A stretch of 64,000 nt of DNA from positions 413,621 through 477,620 of the forward strand of contig CAIXPL010000037.1 in assembly GCA_903921325.1 (NCBI GenBank). Reading direction: 5' to 3'. Positions within the stretch are counted from its first letter, which is position 1. Each line of letters begins with the position of its first letter. The notes below the pieces were generated by a model. That model searched no databases, was not told the DNA's origin, and saw nothing but the letters and a program-made list of their open reading frames with translations. The DNA comes from an uncultured Pseudomonadota bacterium. Lineage in GTDB: Bacteria > Pseudomonadota > Gammaproteobacteria > Burkholderiales > SG8-39. This document shows positions 54,723 through 63,700 of this stretch, piece after piece. The position numbers were made by a program, and so were the translations under genes.

Positions 54723-55265
54723 TCACTGCAGCGTGATGATCAGGTGAAAGCGGGGCAGCGAGCGTCCTCCGCGGTTCGCCGGATCGCGCAGGACTCGGGC
54801 ATGCAAGGGATAGCCTTGGTCGAGGGCCCAGGCGAGTGCGTCGTTGCTCTTGCGCGGAAGATAGCCCAGCGTGATGTCGTGCCATTCAACCCGCACGGCG
54901 CGTTCGTCGTACGGGTTCGCCGCATCGCGTATCAGTTGCACAGACTCATCGGTACCCAGACGGCGCCAGATTTCCGGGCCGGCATGGTAACGCAGGCCTG
55001 CGATGGGCGTGCGCTGGGCGAGCAGCGGCGGCATCGCTGTTGCGGTTGGCGTGGGAAGCACGAGTGGCGGTGCTTGTGCGGTGGCGCGTGGCGACGCCAG
55101 GCCCGGTGGCATCGGCACGGCGTCTGTTGCAGCGGCCAGGGCGGCAGGGGTCAGAACCAGACTTGCCCAGGCGATGCAGACGCGCTCCAGCAGGGCGACG
55201 CTGGCAGGGGTACGGCGCACACTTTGCGTTTGGTGCGATCGTGTCAGCACAACCACGAAGGGCAT
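54723..55265 (-). CDS. Exported HIRAN-domain protein
   Basis: An approximately 180-residue protein with a hydrophobic export segment (IAWASLVLTPAALAA) then a Pro/Ala/Thr linker and a HIRAN domain: IAGLRYHAGPEIW, VQLIRDAANPYDERAVRVEW, LGYLPRKSNDALAWALDQG. HIRAN binds DNA ends in SNF2 helicases, but exported single-domain forms are common in betaproteobacteria with no known role. The listed ATG lies within the 44-bp repeat, so the true start may be a downstream GTG, for example at 55250. Confidence 0.75.
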   Translation of the reverse strand: MPFVVVLTRSHQTQSVRRTPASVALLERVCIAWASLVLTPAALAAATDAVPMPPGLASPRATAQAPPLVLPTPTATAMPPLLAQRTPIAGLRYHAGPEIWRRLGTDESVQLIRDAANPYDERAVRVEWHDITLGYLPRKSNDALAWALDQGYPLHARVLRDPANRGGRSLPRFHLIITLQ

Positions 55266-55363
55266 CCCGCATGCGGTGCAAACGGTGTCATTTCAAGCAC
55301 GAAAGGCATCCCGCATGCGGTGCAAACGGTGTCATTTCAAGCACGAAAGGCATCCTGCACCCA
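55254..55363. repeat. 44-bp tandem repeats copying the 3' end of yraN
   Basis: Units begin at 55254, 55298 and 55342. The first two are nearly identical over 44 bp (CACGAAAGGCATCCCGCATG and on); the third is the diverged end of yraN itself. Thus the yraN terminus seems to have been copied twice into the gap and into the start of the HIRAN gene. Confidence 0.88.
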
Positions 55364-55744
55364 GCGCAAACCGAGTCGATCGATCAGGATGGCGTCGAAG
55401 CGACAGCGCGGCAGTGCGGTGCCGCCCTGCGCTCGCCCTGAATGCCGGCACTGATGGTGTGCATGATCGGCGAGCCAGCTGTGGGCTGCCCTGATCAAGC
55501 GCTGTTGCTTGCGCATGGTGATGCTGGCCGCCGCCCCGCCGAAGTGATCTAGCGCACGGGCTTTTACTTCGATGAAGAGGATCAGGCCCCTGGTCGAGCC
55601 AATCAGATCGATCTCGCCCTGCCCGGTGCGCACGTTGCGTCCGATAATCTGCACGCCCTGCGTTTCCAGAAAGCGAGCGGCGCGCGTCTCCGCCGCGCGC
55701 CCGCGCTGAAAATTACTGTCGCTGCCAGAGCGGTCCTGAGCCAT
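55337..55744 (-). CDS. yraN: YraN-family (UPF0102) putative endonuclease
   Basis: A 135-residue restriction-endonuclease-fold protein. RGRAAETRAARFLETQG at the N-terminus and GEIDLIGSTRGLILFIEVKAR with the D-(E)xK active-site pattern are family marks; FDAILID closes the fold. Function unproven. It is divergent from rsmI with a 23-bp gap, a common pairing. Confidence 0.92.
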   Translation of the reverse strand: MAQDRSGSDSNFQRGRAAETRAARFLETQGVQIIGRNVRTGQGEIDLIGSTRGLILFIEVKARALDHFGGAAASITMRKQQRLIRAAHSWLADHAHHQCRHSGRAQGGTALPRCRFDAILIDRLGLRWVQDAFRA

Positions 55745-55767
55745 ATCGGTGCGGGTACCATAGCGCC

Positions 55768-56640
55768 ATGTCCAGTGAAAGCGTATATCCGGCCACCCTC
55801 TATGTGGTGGCGACCCCGATCGGCAATCTGGCCGATCTGACCTATCGAGCCGCCACCGTTCTGCAGAATGTGCAACTGATCCTGGCAGAGGACACGCGGG
55901 TGAGCGCGGTCCTTTTGCGCCACTATGCGATCAGCACACCGGTGAGTGCTTTGCATCAGCATAACGAAGCGCGCCGTAGCGCCTCGGTGATCGAGCAACT
56001 GGCCCAGGGCCAATCAATCGCGCTGATATCGGATGCCGGCACGCCCGGCATTTCCGATCCGGGCGCACGGCTCGTCCGCGAAGTGCGCGCCGCCGGCCAT
56101 GCGGTCGTGCCGGTGCCCGGAGCCAGCGCCCTGAGTGCTGCGCTATCGGTGGCAGGGATTGAAGGGCCGCTGCTGTTCCTTGGATTTTTGTCGACCCGGA
56201 GTTCTGCGCGGCGTCAGGCGCTGAGCGCGGCGGCGCTCGCGCACTGGCCAGTTGTACTCTATGAAGCGCCGCACCGGCTGCTTGAACTGGCCGATGATCT
56301 GTTGGGCGTATTCGATCCGGCAAGTCAGGTCCTGCTCGCTCGCGAGTTGACCAAACGCTTCGAATCCATCGAGCGCATGGCGCTCGCCACGCTGCCTGAC
56401 TGGTTGCGCGCCGATCCCAATCACAGTCGCGGTGAATTTGTACTCGTGATTGAGCCGGCCACCGCGCAGGATCCGATCGACACTGCCCGAGCGGCCGCAT
56501 TGCAGACCCTGGAGATCCTGCTGGAGGATCTGCCGCTCGCCCAGGCAGTGCGGCTGGCCCAGCGCATCACCGGTCTGCGCCGTAACGATCTCTACCAGCA
56601 TGCCCTGCAGTTCAAGCCTGAAGAGGACGATTCAAAATGA
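55768..56640 (+). CDS. rsmI: 16S rRNA (cytidine-1402-2'-O)-methyltransferase
   Basis: RsmI methylates the ribose of C1402 in 16S rRNA. The 290-residue sequence has LYVVATPIGNLADLTYRA, ILAEDTRVSAVLLRHY, LISDAGTPGISDPGARLV and the SAM-site VVPVPGASALSAALSVAGI. Stop overlaps pyrC as ATGA. Confidence 0.96.
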   Translation: MSSESVYPATLYVVATPIGNLADLTYRAATVLQNVQLILAEDTRVSAVLLRHYAISTPVSALHQHNEARRSASVIEQLAQGQSIALISDAGTPGISDPGARLVREVRAAGHAVVPVPGASALSAALSVAGIEGPLLFLGFLSTRSSARRQALSAAALAHWPVVLYEAPHRLLELADDLLGVFDPASQVLLARELTKRFESIERMALATLPDWLRADPNHSRGEFVLVIEPATAQDPIDTARAAALQTLEILLEDLPLAQAVRLAQRITGLRRNDLYQHALQFKPEEDDSK

Positions 56641-57794
56641 CAGCGGCCGCACCCCGCACACTGACTCTGCGTCAGCCGGATGATTGGCACATTCATCTGC
56701 GTGATGGCGCGCTGTTGCCTGATCTGGTCGCGCAGGCGGCCGCGCAGTTCCACCGTGTCATCGTGATGCCTAATCTGCGGCCACCTGTCACCACGGTGAG
56801 CGCGGCGCTTGCCTACCGCGAGGCGATCCTGCGCGCGCTGCCAGCGCACGCCGCGACGCCGACAACGGACGCAGCCTCACTGCGAACGCACCCCGCCACG
56901 CCGACAACGCACGCAGCCGCATCGCCAACGCACGCTGCGGCGCCGGCGTTTGATCCGCTGATGACCTTGTACCTGACCGATCGGACCGATGCGCGCGAAA
57001 TCGCGCTGGCAGCGGCCAGTGAGCATGTCCATGCAGTCAAGTACTACCCGGCCGGTGCGACGACAAATTCCGACTCCGGGGTGACTTCAATCGAGCGCGC
57101 GTTTCCGGCGCTCGCCGCGATGGAACGTCACGAAGTGCCCTTATTGATGCACGGTGAGGTGACCGATCCAACAGTGGACATCTTTGATCGCGAACGGGTG
57201 TTCATCGAGACCGTACTCGAGACGGTGCGGTGCGAGTTTCCCGGCCTGCGCATCGTGCTCGAACACATCACCACCGCTGAGGCAGCGCACTATGTGATGA
57301 ACGCCCCCGGGACGATTGCAGCAACCCTCACGCCGCAGCATCTGCTGCTCAATCGCAATGCGATTTTCTCAGGTGGTATCCGGCCGCATGCCTACTGCCT
57401 GCCGATCCTGAAGCGTGAATCGCACCGGCAGGCACTGCTGGCAGCGGCCACCAGCGGCAGTCCGCGGTTTTTTCTGGGCACCGATAGCGCACCGCATGTG
57501 CGCGAGAACAAGGAATCGGGCTGCGGCCATGCTGGCATCTACAGCGCACATGCAGCCATCGAGCTCTATGCCGAAGCGTTCGCTCAGCTCGATGCATTGG
57601 ATAAGCTGGAGGCCTTTGCAAGTCTGAATGGCCCGCTGTTCTACCGCCTGCCCGCCAATGAGGCGACCATCACATTACAGGAGAGTAGCTGGACCGTGCC
57701 CGAGCAATACACCATTGGCGGCTCCGCGGTGGTCCCGTTACGAGCAGGGCAAGCGATGAGCTGGTCCTTGCTGCGCGGCACTCGGGTGCCGTAG
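56637..57794 (+). CDS. pyrC: Dihydroorotase with a low-complexity insert
   Basis: Closes carbamoyl-aspartate to dihydroorotate in pyrimidine synthesis. The zinc ligands are intact: His18 and His20 (WHIHLRD), carbamylated Lys135 (VKYYPAGATTNSD), His172 (LMHGEV), His210 (LEHITT) and Asp283 (GTDSAPH). At 385 residues it is about 35-40 longer than usual; the surplus is a Thr/Pro/Ala/His-rich insert at about residues 70-104, between a helix and the next strand and away from the active site. The frame stays open. rnpB begins 15 bp after the stop. Confidence 0.95.
   Translation: MTAAAPRTLTLRQPDDWHIHLRDGALLPDLVAQAAAQFHRVIVMPNLRPPVTTVSAALAYREAILRALPAHAATPTTDAASLRTHPATPTTHAAASPTHAAAPAFDPLMTLYLTDRTDAREIALAAASEHVHAVKYYPAGATTNSDSGVTSIERAFPALAAMERHEVPLLMHGEVTDPTVDIFDRERVFIETVLETVRCEFPGLRIVLEHITTAEAAHYVMNAPGTIAATLTPQHLLLNRNAIFSGGIRPHAYCLPILKRESHRQALLAAATSGSPRFFLGTDSAPHVRENKESGCGHAGIYSAHAAIELYAEAFAQLDALDKLEAFASLNGPLFYRLPANEATITLQESSWTVPEQYTIGGSAVVPLRAGQAMSWSLLRGTRVP
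56844..56949. repeat. In-frame degenerate repeat within pyrC
   Basis: CACGCCGACAACG-type units recur, with ACGCAGCC and CGCACGC elements repeated between them, encoding ATPTTDAAS, ATPTTHAAAS and PTHAAAP. All length changes are in multiples of three. Confidence 0.75.
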
Positions 57795-57809
57795 CGACTA
57801 CAATCGACC

Positions 57810-58180
57810 TTGAAGTCGGCCAGGCGATCGCTGGCGTGCAGAGGACCGTGCGACAGAGGAAAGTCCGGGCTCCATAGGGCAGGATGCCGGTTAACGACCG
57901 GACGCCGTGAGGCGATGGAAAGTGCAACAGAAAATAAACCGCCGATGGCTTGGCCCGGGCGACCGGGGCTTGATCAGGCAAGGATGAAACGGTGGGGTAA
58001 GAGCCCACCGCAGGCGTGGTAACACGACTGGCACGGCAAACCCCATCCGGAGCAACACCGAATAGGCGGACGACGAGGCGGCCCGCTGAGTCCGCGGGTA
58101 GGTGGCTAGAGCGGCGCGGTAACGCGTCGCCCAGATGAATGATCGTCCACGACAAAACCCGGCTTACCGGCCGACTTCAA
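57810..58180 (+). ncRNA. rnpB: RNase P RNA, bacterial class A
   Basis: The catalytic RNA that matures tRNA 5' ends. P1 is formed by TTGAAGTCGGCC (57810-57821) and GGCCGACTTCAA (58169-58180). Conserved regions are readable: AGAGGAAAGTCCGGGCTCC, AAAGTGCAACAGAAA, AACGGTGGGGTAAGAGC, ACGGCAAACCCC, ATAGGCGG, CAGATGAATGATCGTCC and ACAAAACCCGGCTTA. A TACAAT at 57799-57804 is well placed as -10 box; the -35 is weak. A T-rich run follows just after the 3' strand of P1. Confidence 0.96.
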
Positions 58181-58251
58181 TGGTTTTTATGTGCACAGAC
58201 GGCAGGGTCCGTGGCGTCGCGTGGGCGAGGCGCGCTCGCGCCGGCCTGCGC

Positions 58252-59307
58252 TCAGCCGCTCACATGCCCGGCCAGGGGTTTTGATCGCGCGAGCTGTGCA
58301 CTCAGGGCATCCTCCACCTGTTGCACCTGCAACTCATTCATGCAGCGAAAATGGCCGAGCGGGCAGGTGCGTTCATAACAGGGACTGCATTCAATCCGGT
58401 TCCACACGATGCGGGCACTGTCATCCAGTGGCGGCGTGTGCATCGGACTCGATGAGCCATATAGTGCCACCAGGGGTCGGCGCAGGCCGGCGGCCAGATG
58501 CATCAACCCGGTGTCATTGGCGACCACGGCACTCATCAGGGACATCAGGTCCAGGGCCTCATCGAGCCGGGTGCGCCCGCACAGATTGACGATAGCGCCG
58601 CGCGGTAAATCGGCGCAGGCGGACTCGATGTGTGCACCAAGCTCTCCGTCGCGGGCCGAACCAAAAATCACCACCCGCGCTGCGTGCCCGACAATGTTGC
58701 GGGCCAGTAGCGCGAAGTGCGCAACGGGCCAGCGTTTGGCCGGACCGTACTCGGCGCCAGGGCACAGTCCAATGAGCTGCTCTCCAGGTGACAAGCCAAA
58801 GCGCTCGCACAGCGCGTCGCGCGCACCGAAGTCAACCCTCAGAGTGCTTGTCAGAATCGGTTGCCGCACCGGCTCACCCGGCACCTCGGCCAGTTGCGCG
58901 TAGCGCGCTACCATCAGGGGGAGGGCGTCGGGTCGCAAAATATGGCGCTGATTGATCAGGCCATAGCGCGCCTCACCGGTATAGCCAATGCGCAGTCCGA
59001 TGCCGGCAAACCAGGGAATCAAACCCGACTTGAACGAGTTGGGCAGCACCCACGCCGCCTCATAGCCGGTGGCTGCAAGGCGACGTCCCAGACCGATCCG
59101 CTCACGCAAGGCCAGTGGGCCATGCGTGAGGCCGCTCGCGATCACACGGCGTATTTCCGGCATGCGCGCAACCAGACCCGCAGTCCAGTCGGGGGTCAGC
59201 GCATCGAGCAAAATGCCGGGGTAGCGCTCCTCGATACGCCTAAGCAAGGGTTGCGCGAGCAGGCTGTCGCCGATCCATGCGGGCATGATCACCAGTGCCT
59301 GCTTCAT
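58252..59307 (-). CDS. waaF: Lipopolysaccharide heptosyltransferase II
   Basis: A 351-residue GT9 enzyme adding the second heptose to LPS inner core. MPAWIGDSLLAQPLL at the N-terminus, CPGAEYGPAKRWPVAHFA for donor binding and NDTGLMHLAAGL are typical, as is the late Cys-containing SPCYERTCPLGHFRCM. It lies in the order ilvE, zinc-finger gene, waaF on one strand, usual in Burkholderiales. Confidence 0.95.
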   Translation of the reverse strand: MKQALVIMPAWIGDSLLAQPLLRRIEERYPGILLDALTPDWTAGLVARMPEIRRVIASGLTHGPLALRERIGLGRRLAATGYEAAWVLPNSFKSGLIPWFAGIGLRIGYTGEARYGLINQRHILRPDALPLMVARYAQLAEVPGEPVRQPILTSTLRVDFGARDALCERFGLSPGEQLIGLCPGAEYGPAKRWPVAHFALLARNIVGHAARVVIFGSARDGELGAHIESACADLPRGAIVNLCGRTRLDEALDLMSLMSAVVANDTGLMHLAAGLRRPLVALYGSSSPMHTPPLDDSARIVWNRIECSPCYERTCPLGHFRCMNELQVQQVEDALSAQLARSKPLAGHVSG

Positions 59308-59440
59308 TGCCCTGCTCGAATGACAACCGGCGATCGTGTCAGAATCGCGCTCGACTGACCACCGGTGCCTGCTTCATTGCCAGCACCCGAGTGCATCGCC
59401 AAAGCCTGCATCATGGCCAGCATCGAGTGCAACGCCGACC
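59297..59440. repeat. Partial copies of the waaF 5' end
   Basis: GCCTGCTTCATTGCC occurs at 59297 (waaF start region) and 59367, with a diverged GCCTGCATCATGGCC at 59404. The last two units are 37 bp apart and share flanking CAGCA-CGAGTGCA. The gap to the zinc-finger gene holds nothing else clear. Confidence 0.6.
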
Positions 59441-59450
59441 CAAGTGCCGG

Positions 59451-59675
59451 TCAGTGAGCCCCGGGCAGGGCTCCGCGGTACTCGTACAGCGTGCCGCAAT
59501 AAGGACACTTCGCCTGCGCGGTGTGGGTCGCGGCATTTTCCTGCAAGCGCAGAAACACGCGCGGGTGCGAACTCCATGCCGGGGTACGTGACCCCGGGCA
59601 GTGCAGCGGCAGGTCAGCGGCAGTGATTTCGATCGGGCCAGCCGTTGCCGGCGCAGTGTGCGGTGCCTGGCTCAT
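59451..59675 (-). CDS. Small zinc-finger domain protein (CHCC type)
   Basis: A 74-residue protein with LPLHCP and the C-terminal AKCPYCGTLYEYRG, giving His/Cys ligands of the CHCC zinc-finger fold; the mitochondrial relative is a complex I accessory subunit. The bacterial role is unknown. The ATG overlaps the ilvE stop (ATGA), so it is coupled to ilvE. A longer open frame upstream is only the ilvE tail in another frame. Confidence 0.88.
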   Translation of the reverse strand: MSQAPHTAPATAGPIEITAADLPLHCPGSRTPAWSSHPRVFLRLQENAATHTAQAKCPYCGTLYEYRGALPGAH

Positions 59676-60742
59676 TGCGCTGTTTTCCTGCTGCTCTTGC
59701 CCTTCGCCGCAGGGCCTGCCTTGGCGGCCGTGGTTCGGACCGCTGCCTCGGTCTTGGGTACCTTGGTCTTCACCGCTGCGCCCGTCTTGGCTGTCTGCGG
59801 TGCCTTGGTCTTCACCGCCGGCGTGACCGGTGTCAGCCACTGTGCGTACTTCTTGTTGCGGCCCTTGACGAGGTCGAAGAAGGCTTTTTGCAGACGCGTG
59901 GTGACCGGACCGCGCTCACCGGAGCCGATCTTGCGGTTGTCCAGTTCGCGCACCGGGGTGACTTCCGCTGCGGTACCGGTAAAGAACACTTCATCGGCAA
60001 TGTACAGGTCATCGCGGGTCATGCGCCGTGCCTGCACGCTGTAGCCCATGTCGGTGGCCAGCTGGATGATGGCGCCACGGGTAATACCGATCAGCGCCGA
60101 GGTGAGCTCAGGTTCGTAGATCTTGCCGTCCTTCACCACAAACAGATTCTCGCCAGAACCTTCAGCAACAAATCCGTCGACATCGAGCAGCAGCGCTTCG
60201 TCATAGCCATCCTGGGTCGCTTCCAGATTGGCGAGGATCGAGTTGGCATAGGTGCCTGAATATTTTGCGCGGCACATCGACACATTGACATGATGGCGGG
60301 CAAACGAGGACGTCTTCACCCGGATGCCTTTGTCGAGCGCCTCGGCACCCAGGTAGGCACCCCAGGGCCAGGCCGCGATCGCCACGTGCACTTTGGCACC
60401 GCGCGGCGAGACGCCCATTTTTTCCGAGCCATAGAAAGCGATCGGTCGGATGTAGCACTCATCCAACTGATTGGCATGCACCACTTCGATCTGCGCGCGC
60501 ATCAGTTCATCGGCGCTGTAGGGCACTTGCATCATGTAGATGTGGGCTGAATTGAGCAACCGTTCGGTGTGTTCACGCAGCCGGAAGATCGACGTGTTCT
60601 TGCCGGTCTTGTAAGCGCGCACGCCTTCGAATACGGAAAGACCATAGTGCAGCGAATGGGTAAGCACATGGGTGTTTGCCTGGCGCCAGGGCACCAGTTT
60701 CCCGTCGTACCAGATAAAGCCATCGCGATCAGCCATCGACAT
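59672..60742 (-). CDS. ilvE: Branched-chain amino acid aminotransferase with basic C-terminal tail
   Basis: PLP enzyme for the last step of Leu, Ile and Val synthesis. From the ATG at 60742 (GGAG upstream) it has 356 residues: HSLHYGLSVFEGVRAY, PLP Lys160 (CRAKYSGTYANSIL), GSGENLFVV and FFTGTAAEVTPVREL. Relatives end at KYAQWLTPV; here about 51 more residues follow (306-356), made of Ala, Lys, Thr and Pro with repeats such as VKTKAPQT and VKTKVPKT, like a histone-H1-type tail. ATGs at 60766 and 60736 are alternatives. Confidence 0.94.
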   Translation of the reverse strand: MSMADRDGFIWYDGKLVPWRQANTHVLTHSLHYGLSVFEGVRAYKTGKNTSIFRLREHTERLLNSAHIYMMQVPYSADELMRAQIEVVHANQLDECYIRPIAFYGSEKMGVSPRGAKVHVAIAAWPWGAYLGAEALDKGIRVKTSSFARHHVNVSMCRAKYSGTYANSILANLEATQDGYDEALLLDVDGFVAEGSGENLFVVKDGKIYEPELTSALIGITRGAIIQLATDMGYSVQARRMTRDDLYIADEVFFTGTAAEVTPVRELDNRKIGSGERGPVTTRLQKAFFDLVKGRNKKYAQWLTPVTPAVKTKAPQTAKTGAAVKTKVPKTEAAVRTTAAKAGPAAKGKSSRKTAQ

Positions 60743-60782
60743 GAGTCGGTTCTCCAATATGGGCATCGCCTGTCGCGCAGCG

Positions 60783-63700
60783 TCAGGACGATAAGCCGCT
60801 ATTGTAGCCTGCCCGTCGCGGCCCCAGAACGGCCGACCACAGCGCGCGTCCGGCCTGTGCGAGCGGCGCCACCCGCTCGAACGCTATCCGCGCAAACGCC
60901 TCATCGTTCAGCCGCAGGTGATGTTGCAGGCGGCGCAGTTCGCGATAGGCATTGGCGGCGGCATCGCACAGCGCGGGATCGGCGAGGCCGAGGGCGCCGG
61001 CTGATTGCAGCAAGGCGATATTGCCGATGTTGGCGGCCAATTGCGGGTGGGCGTGGGCGTGCCCGAGCACTAGTGCCTGCACCGTGAATTCGATGTCCAC
61101 CATGCCGCCGTAGCTGTGCTTGAGATCAAACAGCCCGCTGCGGTTCGGGTGTCCTGCGTCGATACGCTCGCGCATGGCGTTGATCGGGTCGATCAGATCC
61201 GCTGGATCGCGCTCGCGGTACAAAATGGCCAGGCGTTCGGCCTCAAACGCCTCACCGATCGCCCGATCGCCGGCGCAGGCGCGCGCGCGCGTGATCGCCT
61301 GGTGCTCCCACAGCCAGGCGGATTCTTCCTGGTAGCGCCGAAATGCCTCGATCGACGTGACGATGAGGCCCGCCTCGCCATTGGGGCGCAAGCGCAGGTC
61401 TGTTTCGAACAACAGTCCGGCAGCAGTGCGGCTCGATAGCCAGGTCACCACGCGCTGGGCAAGCCTGGAATAGATTTCCGCTGCACGTGGATCGGGGTCG
61501 TCAAACAGAAAAGCAAGATCAAGGTCCGAGGCGTAGCCGAGCTCCTTGCCACCGAGTTTGCCGTAGGCGATGACGGCAAACCGTGGCACCTCACGATGGC
61601 GGCTCGCCAGTCGTGCCCAGCATTGCTGCACGGTGGCCTCGAGCACGCCCTCGGCGAGCGCGGACAGATGATCGGACAAGCGTTCAAGCTCCAGCGATCC
61701 ACTCAGATCACGTACCAGCAGTCGAAACACTTGCGCGTGGTGCTGTTCGCGCATCACGTCCATTGCCACTTCGGTGTCTTGGTCATCCAGGCCGATCGCC
61801 GCCTGCAACTCAGTGGCGAACACACCGGCGTCGGGGGGCGGCTCGGCACGCGGCAGAATGATTTCATCGAGCAATGCCGGATGCCGGATCAGGTAGTTGG
61901 CAGCCCAGCTCGAAGCGGCCATCAATCCGGCGATGCGCTCGAGCACGTCGCGGCGCTCCGTCAGCAAGGCCAGGTATGCACTGCGACCGGCCACTGCTTC
62001 CACGAGGTTTAGCATGCGCGCCAGGGTAACCCCTGGGTCGACCGGTTGCGCTACCCTCTGGTCGAGGGCCGTGCCCGAACAGCTCTCGATCAGCCAGGGT
62101 ATCAGGGCATCGATGCGCGATTGACTGGTTGCCGGTACCGAGCGGTAACGCGCACTGCTGTGGGTGGCGTGCAGGCGGCGCAGAGCTTCGTGCGGATCGC
62201 CAAAGCCCAATTCGGCCAGCAGGGCCTGGGCCTGCTCATCGGTGCTGGTGGTATGCCACAGTGCACTGAGCGCTGCGTGTGTGGGCCGGCTCGCACTTGC
62301 CGGTTCACCGGTCTGGCCAAACAGTGCCGAGAAATGGTGCTCGACACGCTGGCGGTGGTGTGCAAGCGCCTGTTCGAACTGATCCAGCTGGGCATAGCCC
62401 ATTGTCTGCGCGATCAGCAGTCGATCCGCCGGATCGGTGGGCAACTGGTGTGTCTGGGCATCGTCGAGATATTGCAACCGGTGTTCCAGTCGGCGCAAAA
62501 ACTCATAGGCGGGCAACAGGTCTTGCGCAACGGTCGGCGCCATGACGTTGCGCGCGACCAGGGCGTCAATCGCGGCAATCGTCGGACGCAGTTGCAGCAC
62601 CTTGTCGCGCCCGGCGCGCACAATTTGCTGCGCTTGCACGATGAATTCAATTTCCCTGATGCCACCGGCGCCCAGTTTCACATGCTCGGCGAGGTCGCGG
62701 CGGCGAACCTCGGAGCGAATCTGGGAATGCAGCGAACGCAATGCGCCGATCGCGTCGTAGTCGAGATAGCGGCGATAAACGAATTCCCGTACCGATTGGG
62801 CCAGTTCAGTGAGGGGATGCGGAACCGGTTGATCGTGAGTCGCCTGAACCGCGTGCCCAGGTGTCGAATTCCCAGGTGTCGGATTCCCAGGTGTCGAATT
62901 CCCAGGTGTCGAATTCCCAGGTGTCGAATTCCCAGGTGTCGAATTCCCAGGTGTCGAATTCCCAGGTGTCGAATTCCCAGGTGTCGAATTCCCAGGTGTC
63001 GGCCCCCCTTTGGTAAGGTTCTTTGCTGCCAGCGGGCCGGCCGCCACGACCTTGGCTTTCATCCATGCGTAGCGTTCCCATTCCCGTCCGTGCACCACAA
63101 AATACTGATCGAGCGCATCGAGGCTGGTGGCAAGCGGCCCGCCATCACCCCAGGGCCGCAGGCGCATATCGACGCGAAACACCCGGCCGTCACCGGTCGG
63201 CTCATCGATCGCGGCGATGATGCGCTGGCCAAGGCGCTGAAAGAAGTTGGCGTTATCAATGCTGCGCCGGCCGTCGGTCTGGCCATCGCGCGGGTAAACA
63301 AAAATCAGATCGATGTCAGAGGACACATTCAACTCACCGCCGCCGAGTTTGCCCATTCCGATGACGATCAGGCCCTGGCGCTCGCCCTCGGCCATGGGGG
63401 TGCCGAATTCGGCTTCGAGCCAGATTGTCCAGTGCGCGAGCGCGCTTGCCAGGCATACCTCGGCCAGCGCACTCATGGTGCGCATGACTTCCTGTAATGA
63501 GGCGAGACCCGCAAGATCGCGCGCGATCAGACGCAGCATGACCCGCATGCGCAGGTCGCGCAGTCGATGGGCGAGCCCTTTGGCGTCTTCGATCAGGGCG
63601 GGGTCCAGAGCGATTTGCATCGCATCGCGATCCCAGCCGGCGCGTTCGGCCAGCCGCAGCTCACGCGCCAGATCCGGCCGCGCCGCGAGCAGGCGTTGCG

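Noticed and set aside
62856-63005. CRISPR-like array
   Set aside because: Units are contiguous 15-mers with no spacers and lie in frame inside glnE; there are no cas genes.
62046-63497. A 483-residue open frame on the + strand opposite glnE
   Set aside because: It is antisense to a complete, well-conserved GlnE, includes the repeat tract read in another frame, and shows no recognisable domain. Long antisense frames are expected at this GC content.
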